Assembly: GCF_015704895.1 (NCBI RefSeq)
Contig: NZ_JADQWB010000004.1
Coordinates: 62,001-126,000 of the forward strand
Direction: 5' to 3'
Source: Agrobacterium leguminum
GTDB taxonomy: Bacteria; Pseudomonadota; Alphaproteobacteria; Rhizobiales; Rhizobiaceae
Length of the DNA stretch: 64,000 nt
Below are positions 1 to 7,864 of this stretch, one piece after another (position 1 is the first letter of the stretch; each line of letters starts with the position of its first letter). A program made the position numbers and the translations under genes. The notes beneath the pieces are model-generated. The model did no database searches and was not told where the DNA came from. It saw only the letters and a list, made by a program, of their open reading frames with translations.

Positions 1-19
1 GGCAGGCTGAAAAAGTAAA

Positions 20-48
20 GGGGCCTCTCCGGAGGCCCCAATTTTTTT
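20..48 (+). terminator. Rho-independent terminator of an upstream gene
   Basis: An 8-bp perfect GC-rich stem (20-27 with 32-39, loop TCCG) is followed by a run of T at 42-48. It must end a plus-strand transcript that starts outside the window, and it insulates the oxidoreductase gene at 141. Confidence 0.8.
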
Positions 49-140
49 GAACCATCCTTCAATTCTGCGCGACTTCACTGGTAAATCGGGACACGCGCCT
101 TACATCCGCAGCAAAGATTTAAATTTCGCAGGAGCGTCGG

Positions 141-1142
141 ATGATCCCCTTTTCAATTCTCGACCTTTCGCCCATCGGCGAAGGCGAGAGCGTCAGCGAG
201 GCGCTTGAAAATTCCCGCCGAATGGCGATCAAGGCCGAAGAACATGGCTATAACCGCATCTGGCTGGCGGAGCACCACGGCATGCCGGGCATTGCCAGTG
301 CGGCAACGTCGCTGGTCATCGCCCATGTGGGCGCGGCCACGAAACATATCCGCGTCGGTTCCGGCGGCATCATGCTGCCCAACCATTCCCCGCTCGTCAT
401 CGCCGAGCAGTTCGGCACGCTTGCGGCGCTGCTTCCCGGCCGTGTCGATCTCGGTCTCGGCCGTGCGCCCGGAACCGACATGCGCACGGCACGGGCGCTG
501 CGCCGCAATCTCGATGCCGGCGCGGAAAACTTCCCGCACGATATTGTCGAGCTCCAGCGTTACCTCGGCCCGCCGCAGCAGGATCAGGCTATTCTCGCCG
601 TGCCCGGCATGAATTCGAATGTGCCGATCTGGCTGCTCGGCTCCAGCACCTATAGCGCGCATCTCGCCGCAGCCCTCGGCCTGCCCTATTCCTTCGCCTC
701 GCATTTCGCGCCCGATATGCTGATGGAAGCCATCCATATCTATCGCGAGCGCTTCCAGCCCTCTGAAGTGCTTGATAAACCTTATGTGATGGTGGGTGTG
801 ATGGGGGTCGGCGCCGATACGGACGAGGAGGCGCAACATCTCTTCACCTCGTCGCAGCAGCAATTCGTCAACCTGCGCCGCAACGTGCGCACGCAGTTTC
901 CGAAGCCGGTGCACAGCATGGACGATTACTGGAACGAGATGGAACGTTTCTCTGTCGAACACACGCTGCGTTTCGCAGCCGTGGGCTCGCCTGAGACGAT
1001 CCAGCGCCATCTCGACGGTTTCCTGGCGGAAACGCAGGCGGATGAGCTGATCGTTTCCATGCCGATCCATGACATCGAAAAGCGGCTGCGATCCGTGGAG
1101 ATTTTTGCCGACGTGCGGACCTCCATAAGGAAGGCCGCCTAA
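141..1142 (+). CDS. LLM-class flavin-dependent oxidoreductase (luciferase-like)
   Basis: 333-aa cytoplasmic protein of the luciferase-like monooxygenase superfamily, a TIM-barrel family that uses reduced FMN to oxidise small organics. Family-typical motifs are WLAEHHG (residues 41-47), the [13 protein letters not shown] segment (73-85) and [13 protein letters not shown] (101-113), so it belongs to the alkanal-monooxygenase-like (YhbW-like) subgroup. Length is normal for the family. The ATG follows an AGGAGCG ribosome site at 130-136. It is a single-gene unit, bounded by a terminator on each side and convergent with yebC. The substrate cannot be told from sequence. Confidence 0.9.
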   Translation: MIPFSILDLSPIGEGESVSEALENSRRMAIKAEEHGYNRIWLAEHHGMPGIASAATSLVIAHVGAATKHIRVGSGGIMLPNHSPLVIAEQFGTLAALLPGRVDLGLGRAPGTDMRTARALRRNLDAGAENFPHDIVELQRYLGPPQQDQAILAVPGMNSNVPIWLLGSSTYSAHLAAALGLPYSFASHFAPDMLMEAIHIYRERFQPSEVLDKPYVMVGVMGVGADTDEEAQHLFTSSQQQFVNLRRNVRTQFPKPVHSMDDYWNEMERFSVEHTLRFAAVGSPETIQRHLDGFLAETQADELIVSMPIHDIEKRLRSVEIFADVRTSIRKAA

Positions 1143-1145
1143 ACA

Positions 1146-1183
1146 AAAAGCCCCGGAGCGGATCGCTACCGGGGCTTTTTTTT
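1146..1183. terminator. bidirectional terminator between oxidoreductase and yebC
   Basis: The arms AAAAGCCCCGG and CCGGGGCTTTT form an 11-bp stem with T runs readable in both directions. It lies 3 bp after the oxidoreductase stop and 14 bp after the yebC stop, so it can serve both convergent genes. Confidence 0.85.
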
Positions 1184-1196
1184 GAAACATGAGACG

Positions 1197-1943
1197 TCAG
1201 GCGGAAAGCTTGGCGAGAATTTCTTCGGACACTTCGAAGTTGGAATAGACGTTCTGCACGTCGTCATCGTCTTCGAGATTGTCGATGAGCTTCATCAGCG
1301 ACTGCGCCTTTTCTTCATCCACCGGCACCGTGTTCTGCGGCTTCCAGATGGCCTTGACGCTTTCAGCTTCGCCCAGCACGCCTTCCAGCGCCTTGGAAAC
1401 CTCGTTCATCGCTTCGAAACCGCAGATGATGGTGTGACCGTCTTCGGAAGATTCGACGTCGTCGGCACCGGCCTCGATGGCGGCTTCCATGACCTTGTCG
1501 GCATCGCCGACTTCAGCCTTGTAGGAGATTTCGCCAACCCGGTCGAAGGAGAAGGAGACCGAACCGGTTTCGCCGAGAGCGCCGCCGGCCTTGGTGAAGA
1601 TGGAGCGAACGTTGGAGGCGGTGCGGTTGCGGTTGTCCGTCAGGGCCTCGACGATGACGGCAACGCCACCCGGGCCGTAACCCTCGTAACGGACTTCGTC
1701 ATAGTTCTCACCATCGGCGCCGGACGCCTTCTTGATCGCACGCTCGATGTTGTCCTTGGGCATGGACTGGGCCTTGGCGTTCTGGATCGCCAGACGCAGG
1801 CGCGGGTTCATGTTCGGGTCGGGCATGCCCGTCTTTGCCGCAACGGTGATTTCGCGCGCAAGCTTGGAAAACATTTTGGACCGCACGGAGTCCTGCTTGC
1901 CCTTGCGGTGCATGATGTTCTTGAACTGTGAATGACCAGCCAT
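1197..1943 (-). CDS. yebC: YebC/PmpR family regulator
   Basis: 248 aa, full length for the YebC/PmpR/TACO1 family. The N-terminus has the hallmark [14 protein letters not shown] segment (residues 2-15), then the three-domain YebC fold with a GYGPGG loop near residues 108-113 and an acidic C-terminal third. Members have been described both as DNA-binding transcription regulators and, more recently, as ribosome-associated factors helping translation of difficult (for example proline-rich) stretches. In many proteobacteria yebC sits next to ruvCAB. Here the upstream neighbour is a divergent stress-protein gene, so any ruv genes would be elsewhere. No paralogue is seen in the window. Confidence 0.95.
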   Translation of the reverse strand: MAGHSQFKNIMHRKGKQDSVRSKMFSKLAREITVAAKTGMPDPNMNPRLRLAIQNAKAQSMPKDNIERAIKKASGADGENYDEVRYEGYGPGGVAVIVEALTDNRNRTASNVRSIFTKAGGALGETGSVSFSFDRVGEISYKAEVGDADKVMEAAIEAGADDVESSEDGHTIICGFEAMNEVSKALEGVLGEAESVKAIWKPQNTVPVDEEKAQSLMKLIDNLEDDDDVQNVYSNFEVSEEILAKLSA

Positions 1944-2137
1944 GGAAAACCTGATTGTCGTAATTTGGAGATTGCGGGCCTTATAAGTGCGATAGCCGCG
2001 CCATTCAACCCCGCAAGCGCTTTCTCTTGCCGCAACAACAGAAGGAACTGATTTATCCGCTCTTCGTTCTGATCATGAACGCGGCGGAACAGGGCATTTT
2101 TCCTCCGTTGCAGCATGAGACCCGAAGGAGAAAACAT

Positions 2138-2641
2138 ATGGTCAGCCTGACTGAAGCACGAGAAGCACCGGCCCGCCAGCTTTGGGACGAGATCAATTCC
2201 GTCCATGCCGGCATGCTCGGTCTCGAAGGACTGCACAACCACATGCAGCCCATGGCGCCTCATGCTGACCCCAAGACCAACACCATCTGGTTTTTCTCCA
2301 AAAAAGACACCGATCTGGTTAAATCGCTGAAATCCGGCTCCCGGGCGCATTTCTGCGTGGTGGGCAAGGACCATGACTACCACGCCTGCCTTTCAGGCAT
2401 CCTCGAAGCGCGCGACGACAAAACCAAGATCGACGAATATTGGAACTCCGTCACGGCGGCCTGGTACGAACACGGCAAAAGCGACCCGCAACTGACCATG
2501 CTGGCGTTGCATGTCGACGATGCCGATATCTGGGCTTCGACGGACAGCACGCTGAAATTCGGCTGGGAAATCGCCAAGGCGAACATGTCGGATGACAAGA
2601 CGCCTGACGTCGGCGTCCGCCAGCACCTGACCTTTGCCTGA
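2138..2641 (+). CDS. pyridoxamine 5'-phosphate oxidase-like general stress protein
   Basis: 167 aa from the ATG at 2138, which has a good GAAGGAG site at 2124-2130. The reading frame is open back to 2027, but the extra 37 residues are not family-like. The protein matches the general-stress-protein branch of the split-barrel flavin-binding fold: residues around TIWFFSKKDTDLV, then ARAHFCVV-type strand and LALHVDDADIWAS near the end. Such proteins bind FMN or a related flavin and are often induced by stress, but their catalytic role is unclear. It stands alone, divergent from yebC. Confidence 0.8.
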   Translation: MVSLTEAREAPARQLWDEINSVHAGMLGLEGLHNHMQPMAPHADPKTNTIWFFSKKDTDLVKSLKSGSRAHFCVVGKDHDYHACLSGILEARDDKTKIDEYWNSVTAAWYEHGKSDPQLTMLALHVDDADIWASTDSTLKFGWEIAKANMSDDKTPDVGVRQHLTFA

Positions 2642-2679
2642 TAAACCACTCCCCCCGGCCTTCCCCACCCGTCGCCATG

Positions 2680-3522
2680 CTACATGCCTTTCGGCACCAG
2701 TATCTGCGGCTGGCGGGGAAGGTTCCTCATCGAAACGCGGATCACCGGATCGGTCGCATAGGCAATGCGGAAACTTTCGCCGAACATCGTCAGAAACTGC
2801 TCCAGCGGCGGGCCGGTGCGGTGCATCGGCAGGATAAGCGCGGAGCGCAGGCGCTTGACCACCCGGCTCATGCTGTCGGCACCCATGGTCAGCCCGCCAT
2901 CCACCGGCACCATCAGCACATCCAGACGGCCGATCTCGGCATAATGCGTATCCGTCAACTCATGATGCAGATGCCCGAGGTGGCCGATGCACAGCCCGGC
3001 AATCTCGAAGATGAAGATGGAATTGCCGTTCTCCTGGAAGGACTCGTAATCGCCCCAGCGGTTGCGGATGTCGGTTGCGACATTGCGGATATAGACATCG
3101 CCCACCAGAACCTTGTGCTCGGCCTTTTCTCCCGGCGTATCGCTCCAGCCATGCAGTACATATTGAATGGCCGGGTCCGGACTGAGGGTAAAATGCGTCG
3201 AATGCGCCCGGTTCATCGTCACGACAGTCGGCGTGACGGGCGGACGATAGACGCCGTTATAATCGGTGGCGATGGTCACACCGCCGGGGCTTTCGATGAG
3301 ATAGGTGGAATGGCCGATGAAGCTGATCTTCACCTCTTCCTTTGCCGTCGCCTGCGCCAGCTGAACACCCGGCGGATTGAAGCTCGCGAACATGACGCCC
3401 GGAATGTTGCTGGCGATCGCCTGGCACTGGCTGACGGGAGGACGGCTCGCCGTCTGGGAGAAGGCCGCTCCCGAACAGGCGATCAGCCCCGTTATTGCAA
3501 GCATTAGCACGCGCAGCATCAT
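2680..3522 (-). CDS. secreted MBL-fold metallo-hydrolase, UlaG-like
   Basis: 280 aa with an N-terminal signal peptide (hydrophobic 3-20, cleavage near AFS-Q at about 23), so probably periplasmic. The metallo-beta-lactamase core follows: FIGHSTYLIES around His71, a TDYNG strand, and GHLGHLHHEL around residues 180-189 with several histidines that could hold a metal pair. This resembles the UlaG/YtnP-like branch rather than true beta-lactamases, because the canonical HxHxDH signature is absent. The start has a GGGGAG site. It ends close behind the convergent stress-protein gene with only 38 bp between. The substrate is unknown. Confidence 0.8.
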   Translation of the reverse strand: MMLRVLMLAITGLIACSGAAFSQTASRPPVSQCQAIASNIPGVMFASFNPPGVQLAQATAKEEVKISFIGHSTYLIESPGGVTIATDYNGVYRPPVTPTVVTMNRAHSTHFTLSPDPAIQYVLHGWSDTPGEKAEHKVLVGDVYIRNVATDIRNRWGDYESFQENGNSIFIFEIAGLCIGHLGHLHHELTDTHYAEIGRLDVLMVPVDGGLTMGADSMSRVVKRLRSALILPMHRTGPPLEQFLTMFGESFRIAYATDPVIRVSMRNLPRQPQILVPKGM

Positions 3523-3635
3523 GCCACTCCCCTGAACTTGCGAAGCTGAGAGGATGGGACAGGTTTTGGCGAGCGTCCAGTTACAAGAGCAACGGAAGGC
3601 TCACACTCTCGTCATTGTGAACGCTTCGGAGAAGA

Positions 3636-4460
3636 TTAAACCCAGAAGGACGGCAGGGTTTCCGAAAGCCGCGGCCCGATGCGCAGCGGCGCAATCTTTT
3701 CCGCAAGTCCGGTTCGGTCGGAAATCTCAACGCCGACACCGCAGATCGTCGCCGGTCCGCTGGCGGCCTCGAAACGGCCCTTCGGCATTTTGGAAATGAA
3801 GCGGTTGATCGGCTCTTCCTTCTCCATGCCAAGCGAACTGTCATAATCGCCGCACATGCCGGCATCCGACATGTAGGCGGTTCCGCCGTTCAATATCTGG
3901 GCATCGGCGGTCGGAACATGGGTGTGGGTGCCGACAACGAAACTTGCGCGCCCATCGACGAAATGGCCGAAACACTGTTTTTCGCTGGTCGCTTCCGCGT
4001 GGAAATCGAAAATAATGGCGTCGGCCTGTTCCTTCAGCGGGCAGGCGGCAAGAATGTTTTCCGCCGACTTGAAGGGATCGTCCAGTTCCGGATGCATGAA
4101 GACCCGGCCCATAATGTTGGCAACCAGTATGCGCGCGCCGTTGCGAGCGTAAAAAATGCCCGAGCCCTTGCCCGGCGTACCATCCGGATAATTGGCGGGC
4201 CGCAGGAACTGGTCATGGCGCTCACAGAAGGAAACCGCTTCCTTCTGGTCCCAGACATGGTTGCCGGTCGTCACCACATCGGCGCCGGCATTGATGGTCT
4301 CGAGATAGATATCCTCGGTGATACCGAAACCACCGGCAGCGTTTTCACCGTTGACGATGACGAAATCCAGCTTCAGGTCGGAAATCAGCCCCGGCAACCG
4401 CTCCCAGACAGCCGTGCGTCCGGTCTTGCCAACCATATCTCCGAGAAAAAGAAGTCTCAT
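3636..4460 (-). CDS. YmdB-family metallophosphoesterase (TIGR00282)
   Basis: 274 aa, the usual length for the TIGR00282/YmdB family of calcineurin-like phosphoesterases. Metal-site motifs are FLGDMVG (residues 6-11), VNGENAAGG (37-44), GNHVWD (66-71), a DFHAEATSEK segment near residue 150 and GTHTHVPTADA near 175. Characterised relatives hydrolyse 2',3'-cyclic nucleotides and affect biofilm or motility decisions in Bacillus. The role in alphaproteobacteria is not established. It lies just downstream of the folate cyclo-ligase on the same strand (70 bp gap), an arrangement common in rhizobia, and could be its operon partner. Confidence 0.9.
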   Translation of the reverse strand: MRLLFLGDMVGKTGRTAVWERLPGLISDLKLDFVIVNGENAAGGFGITEDIYLETINAGADVVTTGNHVWDQKEAVSFCERHDQFLRPANYPDGTPGKGSGIFYARNGARILVANIMGRVFMHPELDDPFKSAENILAACPLKEQADAIIFDFHAEATSEKQCFGHFVDGRASFVVGTHTHVPTADAQILNGGTAYMSDAGMCGDYDSSLGMEKEEPINRFISKMPKGRFEAASGPATICGVGVEISDRTGLAEKIAPLRIGPRLSETLPSFWV

Positions 4461-4530
4461 TCACCGCCCCGTTTTGCGTATGTTCTTTGGATTTCGTCCC
4501 TCTAGCGGGTAATCCGTCTTTTAAAAAGTG

Positions 4531-5148
4531 CTAAAGCGCCGTTTGCCCATTATCAGACATCAACGGCTGGCCGGAAAACCAGCGCAGGCCGCTCTCCGTC
4601 AAAATGGCATGAAGCGGCACATCGTGGGGTTCTGCCGGTACCGACGGCACTTCCTGACAGTCATAGGCGACGCCGATGAGAATGGGAAACCGACCTTTGC
4701 CATGCAATCGCGCAATGGCGCGGTCATAATGGCCCGCGCCATAACCGACCCGCTGACCTTTGCCATCGAAGACGGAAAGAGGCACGAGCAGAATATCCGG
4801 ATCGAGAACCTCCGCATCCTCGCCCGGCCCGGTCGTGCCGAAGCCGGTCTTCACCAGCGGCGTATCCGTTTCAAAGGCGCGGAAGACAATGGTTTCACGA
4901 TCCAGCACAACGGGCAGGACGAGACGCCCGCCCCTTGTCCGCAACGCTTCCATCAGCGGCCGGGTATCGGCCTCGGAGCGGATCGGCATGAAGCCGGAAA
5001 TTACGGTGCCCGGTGCAAAGGGGATGCCGGAAGCACCATGAGCCATAATGGACTGGCTCTTTTGCTGGCGCTCCGCCAGCGTCAGCGCATCGCGCGCGGC
5101 GAGCCTTTCGCCGCGCAGCCTTGCTTTTTCGGCAACGTCACCGGGCAT
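4531..5148 (-). CDS. fau: 5-formyltetrahydrofolate cyclo-ligase
   Basis: 205 aa. Converts 5-formyl-THF plus ATP to 5,10-methenyl-THF, returning a storage/inhibitory folate to the one-carbon pool. The diagnostic GYGAGHYDR motif is at residues 135-143 (substrate and ATP site), and an N-terminal basic helix LRGERLAARDAL matches the family. The start chosen is the ATG at 5148, which overlaps the TGA of the upstream CorC-like gene (TGATG). The frame stays open 69 bp further but only into that gene. In gammaproteobacteria this gene (ygfA) follows zapA and 6S RNA; here the same three are linked with one gene inserted. Confidence 0.93.
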   Translation of the reverse strand: MPGDVAEKARLRGERLAARDALTLAERQQKSQSIMAHGASGIPFAPGTVISGFMPIRSEADTRPLMEALRTRGGRLVLPVVLDRETIVFRAFETDTPLVKTGFGTTGPGEDAEVLDPDILLVPLSVFDGKGQRVGYGAGHYDRAIARLHGKGRFPILIGVAYDCQEVPSVPAEPHDVPLHAILTESGLRWFSGQPLMSDNGQTAL

Positions 5149-6425
5149 CAGGCGGCCCGGCTCACGAGAACCTTGTCGATGCGGTGGCCATCGAGATCGA
5201 TGACCTCGAAACGCCAACCATTGCGGGTGACATGTTCGCCCAGTTCCGGCAGGCGGCGGAACTCGTCCAGAACCAGACCGGCAACGGTTTCGAACTCGGC
5301 ATCCTCGTCGATCTGGAAACCCATGCGATAGGCGAACTCATCGGCGGGCATCCAGCCAGCGACGAGGAACGAACCGTCCTCGCGCTCGACCATGGCCGGC
5401 TCCTCGTCATTATCTTCCTGGAAAGCGCCGGTGATGGCTTCCAGCACGTCGCCGGAGCTGACGATACCTTCGAAATGGCCGTATTCGTCGTAGACCAGCA
5501 CCATATGGACGGTGGAGCGACGCAGCGACTGGATGACGTCCACCGCGCTCGTCAGATCCGATACGACTGGAACTTCCCGCAGAAGCTCGCGAATGTTGAG
5601 TTCCTTACCGGAAGCCAGCGCATCGAAAGCGTCCTTGGCGAAAAGCACGCCGAGAATTTCATCCGAGGCACCGTTGCGCACCGGTAGGCGCGAACGCTGC
5701 GTCTGGCGAAGCTGCTCGCGGATTTCCTCCGCGCTGTCTTCGATATCGACCACTTCCACATCGCGACGCGGCGTCATCAGGCCGCGCGCATTGCGGTCGG
5801 CAAGGCGCATGACGCTGGTGATCATCGCCGATTCCTCGGTCTCGATCACACCGGCGCTGTGGGCTTCGGCCAGAACCGTGCGGATTTCATCGTCGGTGAC
5901 CGACGCGTTGGATTCACCGCTATGGCCGAGAAGCGCCAGAACGGCCTTGCCCGACCGGTCGAGCAGCCACACCAGCGGCGCGCCGACCTTGGACAGCAGC
6001 ATCATGGTGGGGGCGACGCGGGCGGCGACCTTTTCGGGATCGCGCAGCGCAATCTGCTTGGGCACCAGCTCGCCGACGATCAGCGACAGATAGGTGATGG
6101 CGACGACCACCGAGCCGACGCCGAGCGCATCGGCGGCACGGTCGGGAACGCCCTGCTCCAGAAGCCACGCCGTAAAGCGCGCGCCGAGCGTGGCGCCGGA
6201 AAAAGCGCCGGAAAGGACGCCGACCAGCGTGATGCCGATCTGCACCGTGGAAAGAAAGCGTCCGGGATTTTCGGAAAGGCTGAGCGCCAGTGTGGCGCCC
6301 TTGCTGCCTTGTGTGGCAAGCACTTTAAGCCTCGCCGGTCTGGAGGAGACAACGGCAAGCTCGGACATGGCAAGCACACCGTTCAATACGGTGAGCAGGA
6401 CCACGATCATAATTTCAGTAAACAA
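5148..6425 (-). CDS. CNNM/CorC-HlyC family membrane protein with CBS pair
   Basis: 425 aa from a TTG start, or 420 aa from the in-frame ATG at 6410; neither has a strong ribosome site. Order of domains: CNNM/DUF21 transmembrane domain with about four hydrophobic segments (about 1-190), a CBS pair (about 205-330, adenosine nucleotide sensor) and a C-terminal CorC/HlyC domain (about 340-420). Relatives transport or sense Mg2+ and other divalent ions; the old name haemolysin is misleading. It is translationally coupled to fau through a 1-base stop/start overlap and sits between the 6S RNA gene and fau. Confidence 0.9.
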   Translation of the reverse strand: MFTEIMIVVLLTVLNGVLAMSELAVVSSRPARLKVLATQGSKGATLALSLSENPGRFLSTVQIGITLVGVLSGAFSGATLGARFTAWLLEQGVPDRAADALGVGSVVVAITYLSLIVGELVPKQIALRDPEKVAARVAPTMMLLSKVGAPLVWLLDRSGKAVLALLGHSGESNASVTDDEIRTVLAEAHSAGVIETEESAMITSVMRLADRNARGLMTPRRDVEVVDIEDSAEEIREQLRQTQRSRLPVRNGASDEILGVLFAKDAFDALASGKELNIRELLREVPVVSDLTSAVDVIQSLRRSTVHMVLVYDEYGHFEGIVSSGDVLEAITGAFQEDNDEEPAMVEREDGSFLVAGWMPADEFAYRMGFQIDEDAEFETVAGLVLDEFRRLPELGEHVTRNGWRFEVIDLDGHRIDKVLVSRAA

Positions 6426-6550
6426 GTTTAGCTCTTTGGGCTGTTGAACGGCACGTCGCGGTTTTGACCGCAGCGCCCTTTTTTAAAGGGCATGACAGAC
6501 ATACCAATCCGGATAATAGGGAATTGTTCCGCCATTGCAATGACGGCAAT

Positions 6551-6572
6551 ATAAAAAAGCCGCGTCCGGCAG
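6551..6572 (-). terminator. possible terminator downstream of 6S RNA
   Basis: Read on the minus strand, GCCG-GACG-CGGC is followed by six T. The stem is only 4 bp, so it is weak, but it lies about 75 bp past the end of the 6S RNA core and before the CorC-like gene. Confidence 0.4.
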
Positions 6573-6649
6573 TTATGAAAAATGACTGTCGAATATATCA
6601 AGGGTACAGGGAAGCACCGGGGGTTGATCCGAAACTTCAAGCGCGATCC

Positions 6650-6812
6650 ACGGCGACCGATGGAGATTTACGATCCTGGGCGCCTACAAAAGTAGGTGGG
6701 CACCGTGTGTCCAGCCCCACGGGACTGGCCAGGGACAGCTCCCTTTGGATCGAGTATGGCCCCAGGGATTGTGGTTCCTGTCGGGAAGCGCAGAACGCAT
6801 CCAAGATATAGG
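6650..6812 (-). ncRNA. ssrS: 6S RNA
   Basis: About 160 nt; the ends are approximate (about 15 nt either way). 6S RNA binds sigma-70 RNA polymerase by mimicking an open promoter. Reading the minus strand, the pieces of a 6S fold are all present: a closing stem CCTGGG-GCC with GGC-G-CCCAGG, a central bubble whose 3' side carries the small hairpin CCTAC-TTTT-GTAGG, and an upper stem ending in CCAGTCCC with GGGGCTGG. Its position directly downstream of zapA and upstream of the folate cyclo-ligase is the conserved 6S location in many proteobacteria. No competing ORF is convincing here. Confidence 0.88.
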
Positions 6813-6878
6813 ACGGATCGAAGAAAACCGCCAGAGGGCAGCGCGCGAAATTTTGCCGCCTCAGAACCCTTCAGGCCA

Positions 6879-7256
6879 TCAATGCGCGGCGGGCTTCGGC
6901 CGCGCCAGCAGTTTCTCGGTAATCCCGTTCAGGCGGTCGGCCAGATCGCCGATGGCGAGCGCCACCATCTCGTCCGATTTCGCCCGGTGCTCGGCCATGC
7001 CGTCGCGGTTGCGGGAAAGGGATGCGACCTCCCCTTCCAGCTTCTCGATCTTGCGATTGAGTTCGGAAAGCTCGTCCATCACCATGATGCCCGCCATGAC
7101 GGTCAGGCGAAGATCGCCGATTTCACCGAACTGGCTCTTGAGGTGTCCGACATACCGGTCGAACCTCGTTGCGAGATCGGTCAGATGGTCTTCCTGCCCC
7201 GCCTCGCACGCCATGCGATAGGCCTTGCCGTCGATCATAACTGTGACTTGCGCCAT
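6879..7256 (-). CDS. zapA: cell division protein ZapA
   Basis: 125 aa. ZapA cross-links FtsZ protofilaments and stabilises the Z-ring at mid-cell. The N-terminal domain begins with the typical VTVMIDGKAYRMAC strand-turn pattern and a DHL-x-DLA-xRFD helix (residues 24-33); a coiled coil of heptads (about 62-85, LSELNRKIEKLEGEV) makes the dimer/tetramer stalk. Slightly longer than E. coli ZapA, as is normal in alphaproteobacteria. AGGAGC ribosome site 7 bp before the ATG. It lies 10 bp after the DUF4164 gene and immediately upstream of 6S RNA. Confidence 0.92.
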   Translation of the reverse strand: MAQVTVMIDGKAYRMACEAGQEDHLTDLATRFDRYVGHLKSQFGEIGDLRLTVMAGIMVMDELSELNRKIEKLEGEVASLSRNRDGMAEHRAKSDEMVALAIGDLADRLNGITEKLLARPKPAAH

Positions 7257-7266
7257 GAGCCCGCTC

Positions 7267-7539
7267 CTATCGATCCAGCACCGCGCGGATCGTCTCCATC
7301 GCCGTTACCAGCCGGCGGGAAACCTCGCGGTTGACTTCTTCAAGACGATTGGCGCGAAACTCGGCCTGGTCCAGCTCATGCGCGAGCCTTGCGCGGTCGA
7401 CATGGACCCGCTTGACCTCGTTATCGATCTCGCCCGTCTCCCTTTGCCGCTCGATACGCATATCGATGGCATTTTCGAGATTTGTGATGGCAGCATTCAG
7501 CTCCGTCAGCGCAGATTGTACGGTCTTGTCAGCCGACAT
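7267..7539 (-). CDS. DUF4164 coiled-coil protein
   Basis: 90 aa from the ATG at 7539; a GTG at 7563 would add 8 residues. Nearly the whole protein is predicted helix with heptad hydrophobics (ALTELNAAITNLENAI, then NEVKRVHVDRARLAHELDQAE), matching DUF4164, a small alphaproteobacterial family nearly always found next to zapA. No enzymatic residues are visible. The 10-bp spacing to zapA indicates one operon. A role as an accessory to the divisome or ZapA is a reasonable guess from context only. Confidence 0.82.
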   Translation of the reverse strand: MSADKTVQSALTELNAAITNLENAIDMRIERQRETGEIDNEVKRVHVDRARLAHELDQAEFRANRLEEVNREVSRRLVTAMETIRAVLDR

Positions 7540-7864
7540 CGTTTTTTCCAACTCGCACGCCACCGGCCGAATCGTCCGGTTTCAGGCCTTTTCAACAATC
7601 ACGAGGTTATTACCCGATTTACCATCCCGTCAATCAAACCAGTGCATTGAGACGTTTTGCTCTGTGGATGAACGAAGAGGCGGCAACGCCTATCGCACGG
7701 ATTTTGTCAGGATGCCCGATTTTCTAAACGATTTTTTCTCCCCCAGCGAACCGCAAACGCCCGTGGATTTATTGACTTGCCGGCCTCACCTGCTATGGAT
7801 CAACCCGCTTTTTGGATAGTTGCGTAAAACTATCTCCTTTCACCCGGAAACAGACGGAAAAGCC
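7540..7864. other. 325-bp divergent promoter region between DUF4164-zapA and tkt
   Basis: Non-coding. It carries the tkt promoter described separately. The minus-strand promoter for DUF4164-zapA-6S must also be here, but I cannot fix it. No repeat or RNA fold stands out. Confidence 0.6.
7772..7799 (+). promoter_or_regulatory. probable sigma-70 promoter of tkt
   Basis: TTGACT (7772-7777) and TATGGA (7794-7799) are separated by 16 bp; with the preceding base, CTATGG resembles the rhizobial -10 CTATAT. The start of transcription would be near 7806, some 60 bp before the tkt ATG. Confidence 0.55.

Larger units (their letters stand above)
6426..6878. other. 453-bp non-coding stretch holding 6S RNA and the CorC-gene leader
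   Basis: Apart from 6S RNA and the weak terminator, I see only a 7-3-7 inverted repeat (GCCCTTT at 6475-6481 with AAAGGGC at 6485-6491) in the leader of the CorC-like gene. It lacks a T run on the minus strand and has no assigned role. Confidence 0.6.

Noticed and set aside
6475-6491. Inverted repeat in the CorC-gene leader as a terminator
   Set aside because: On the minus strand the hairpin is not followed by T, so it is not an intrinsic terminator; no other role is evident.
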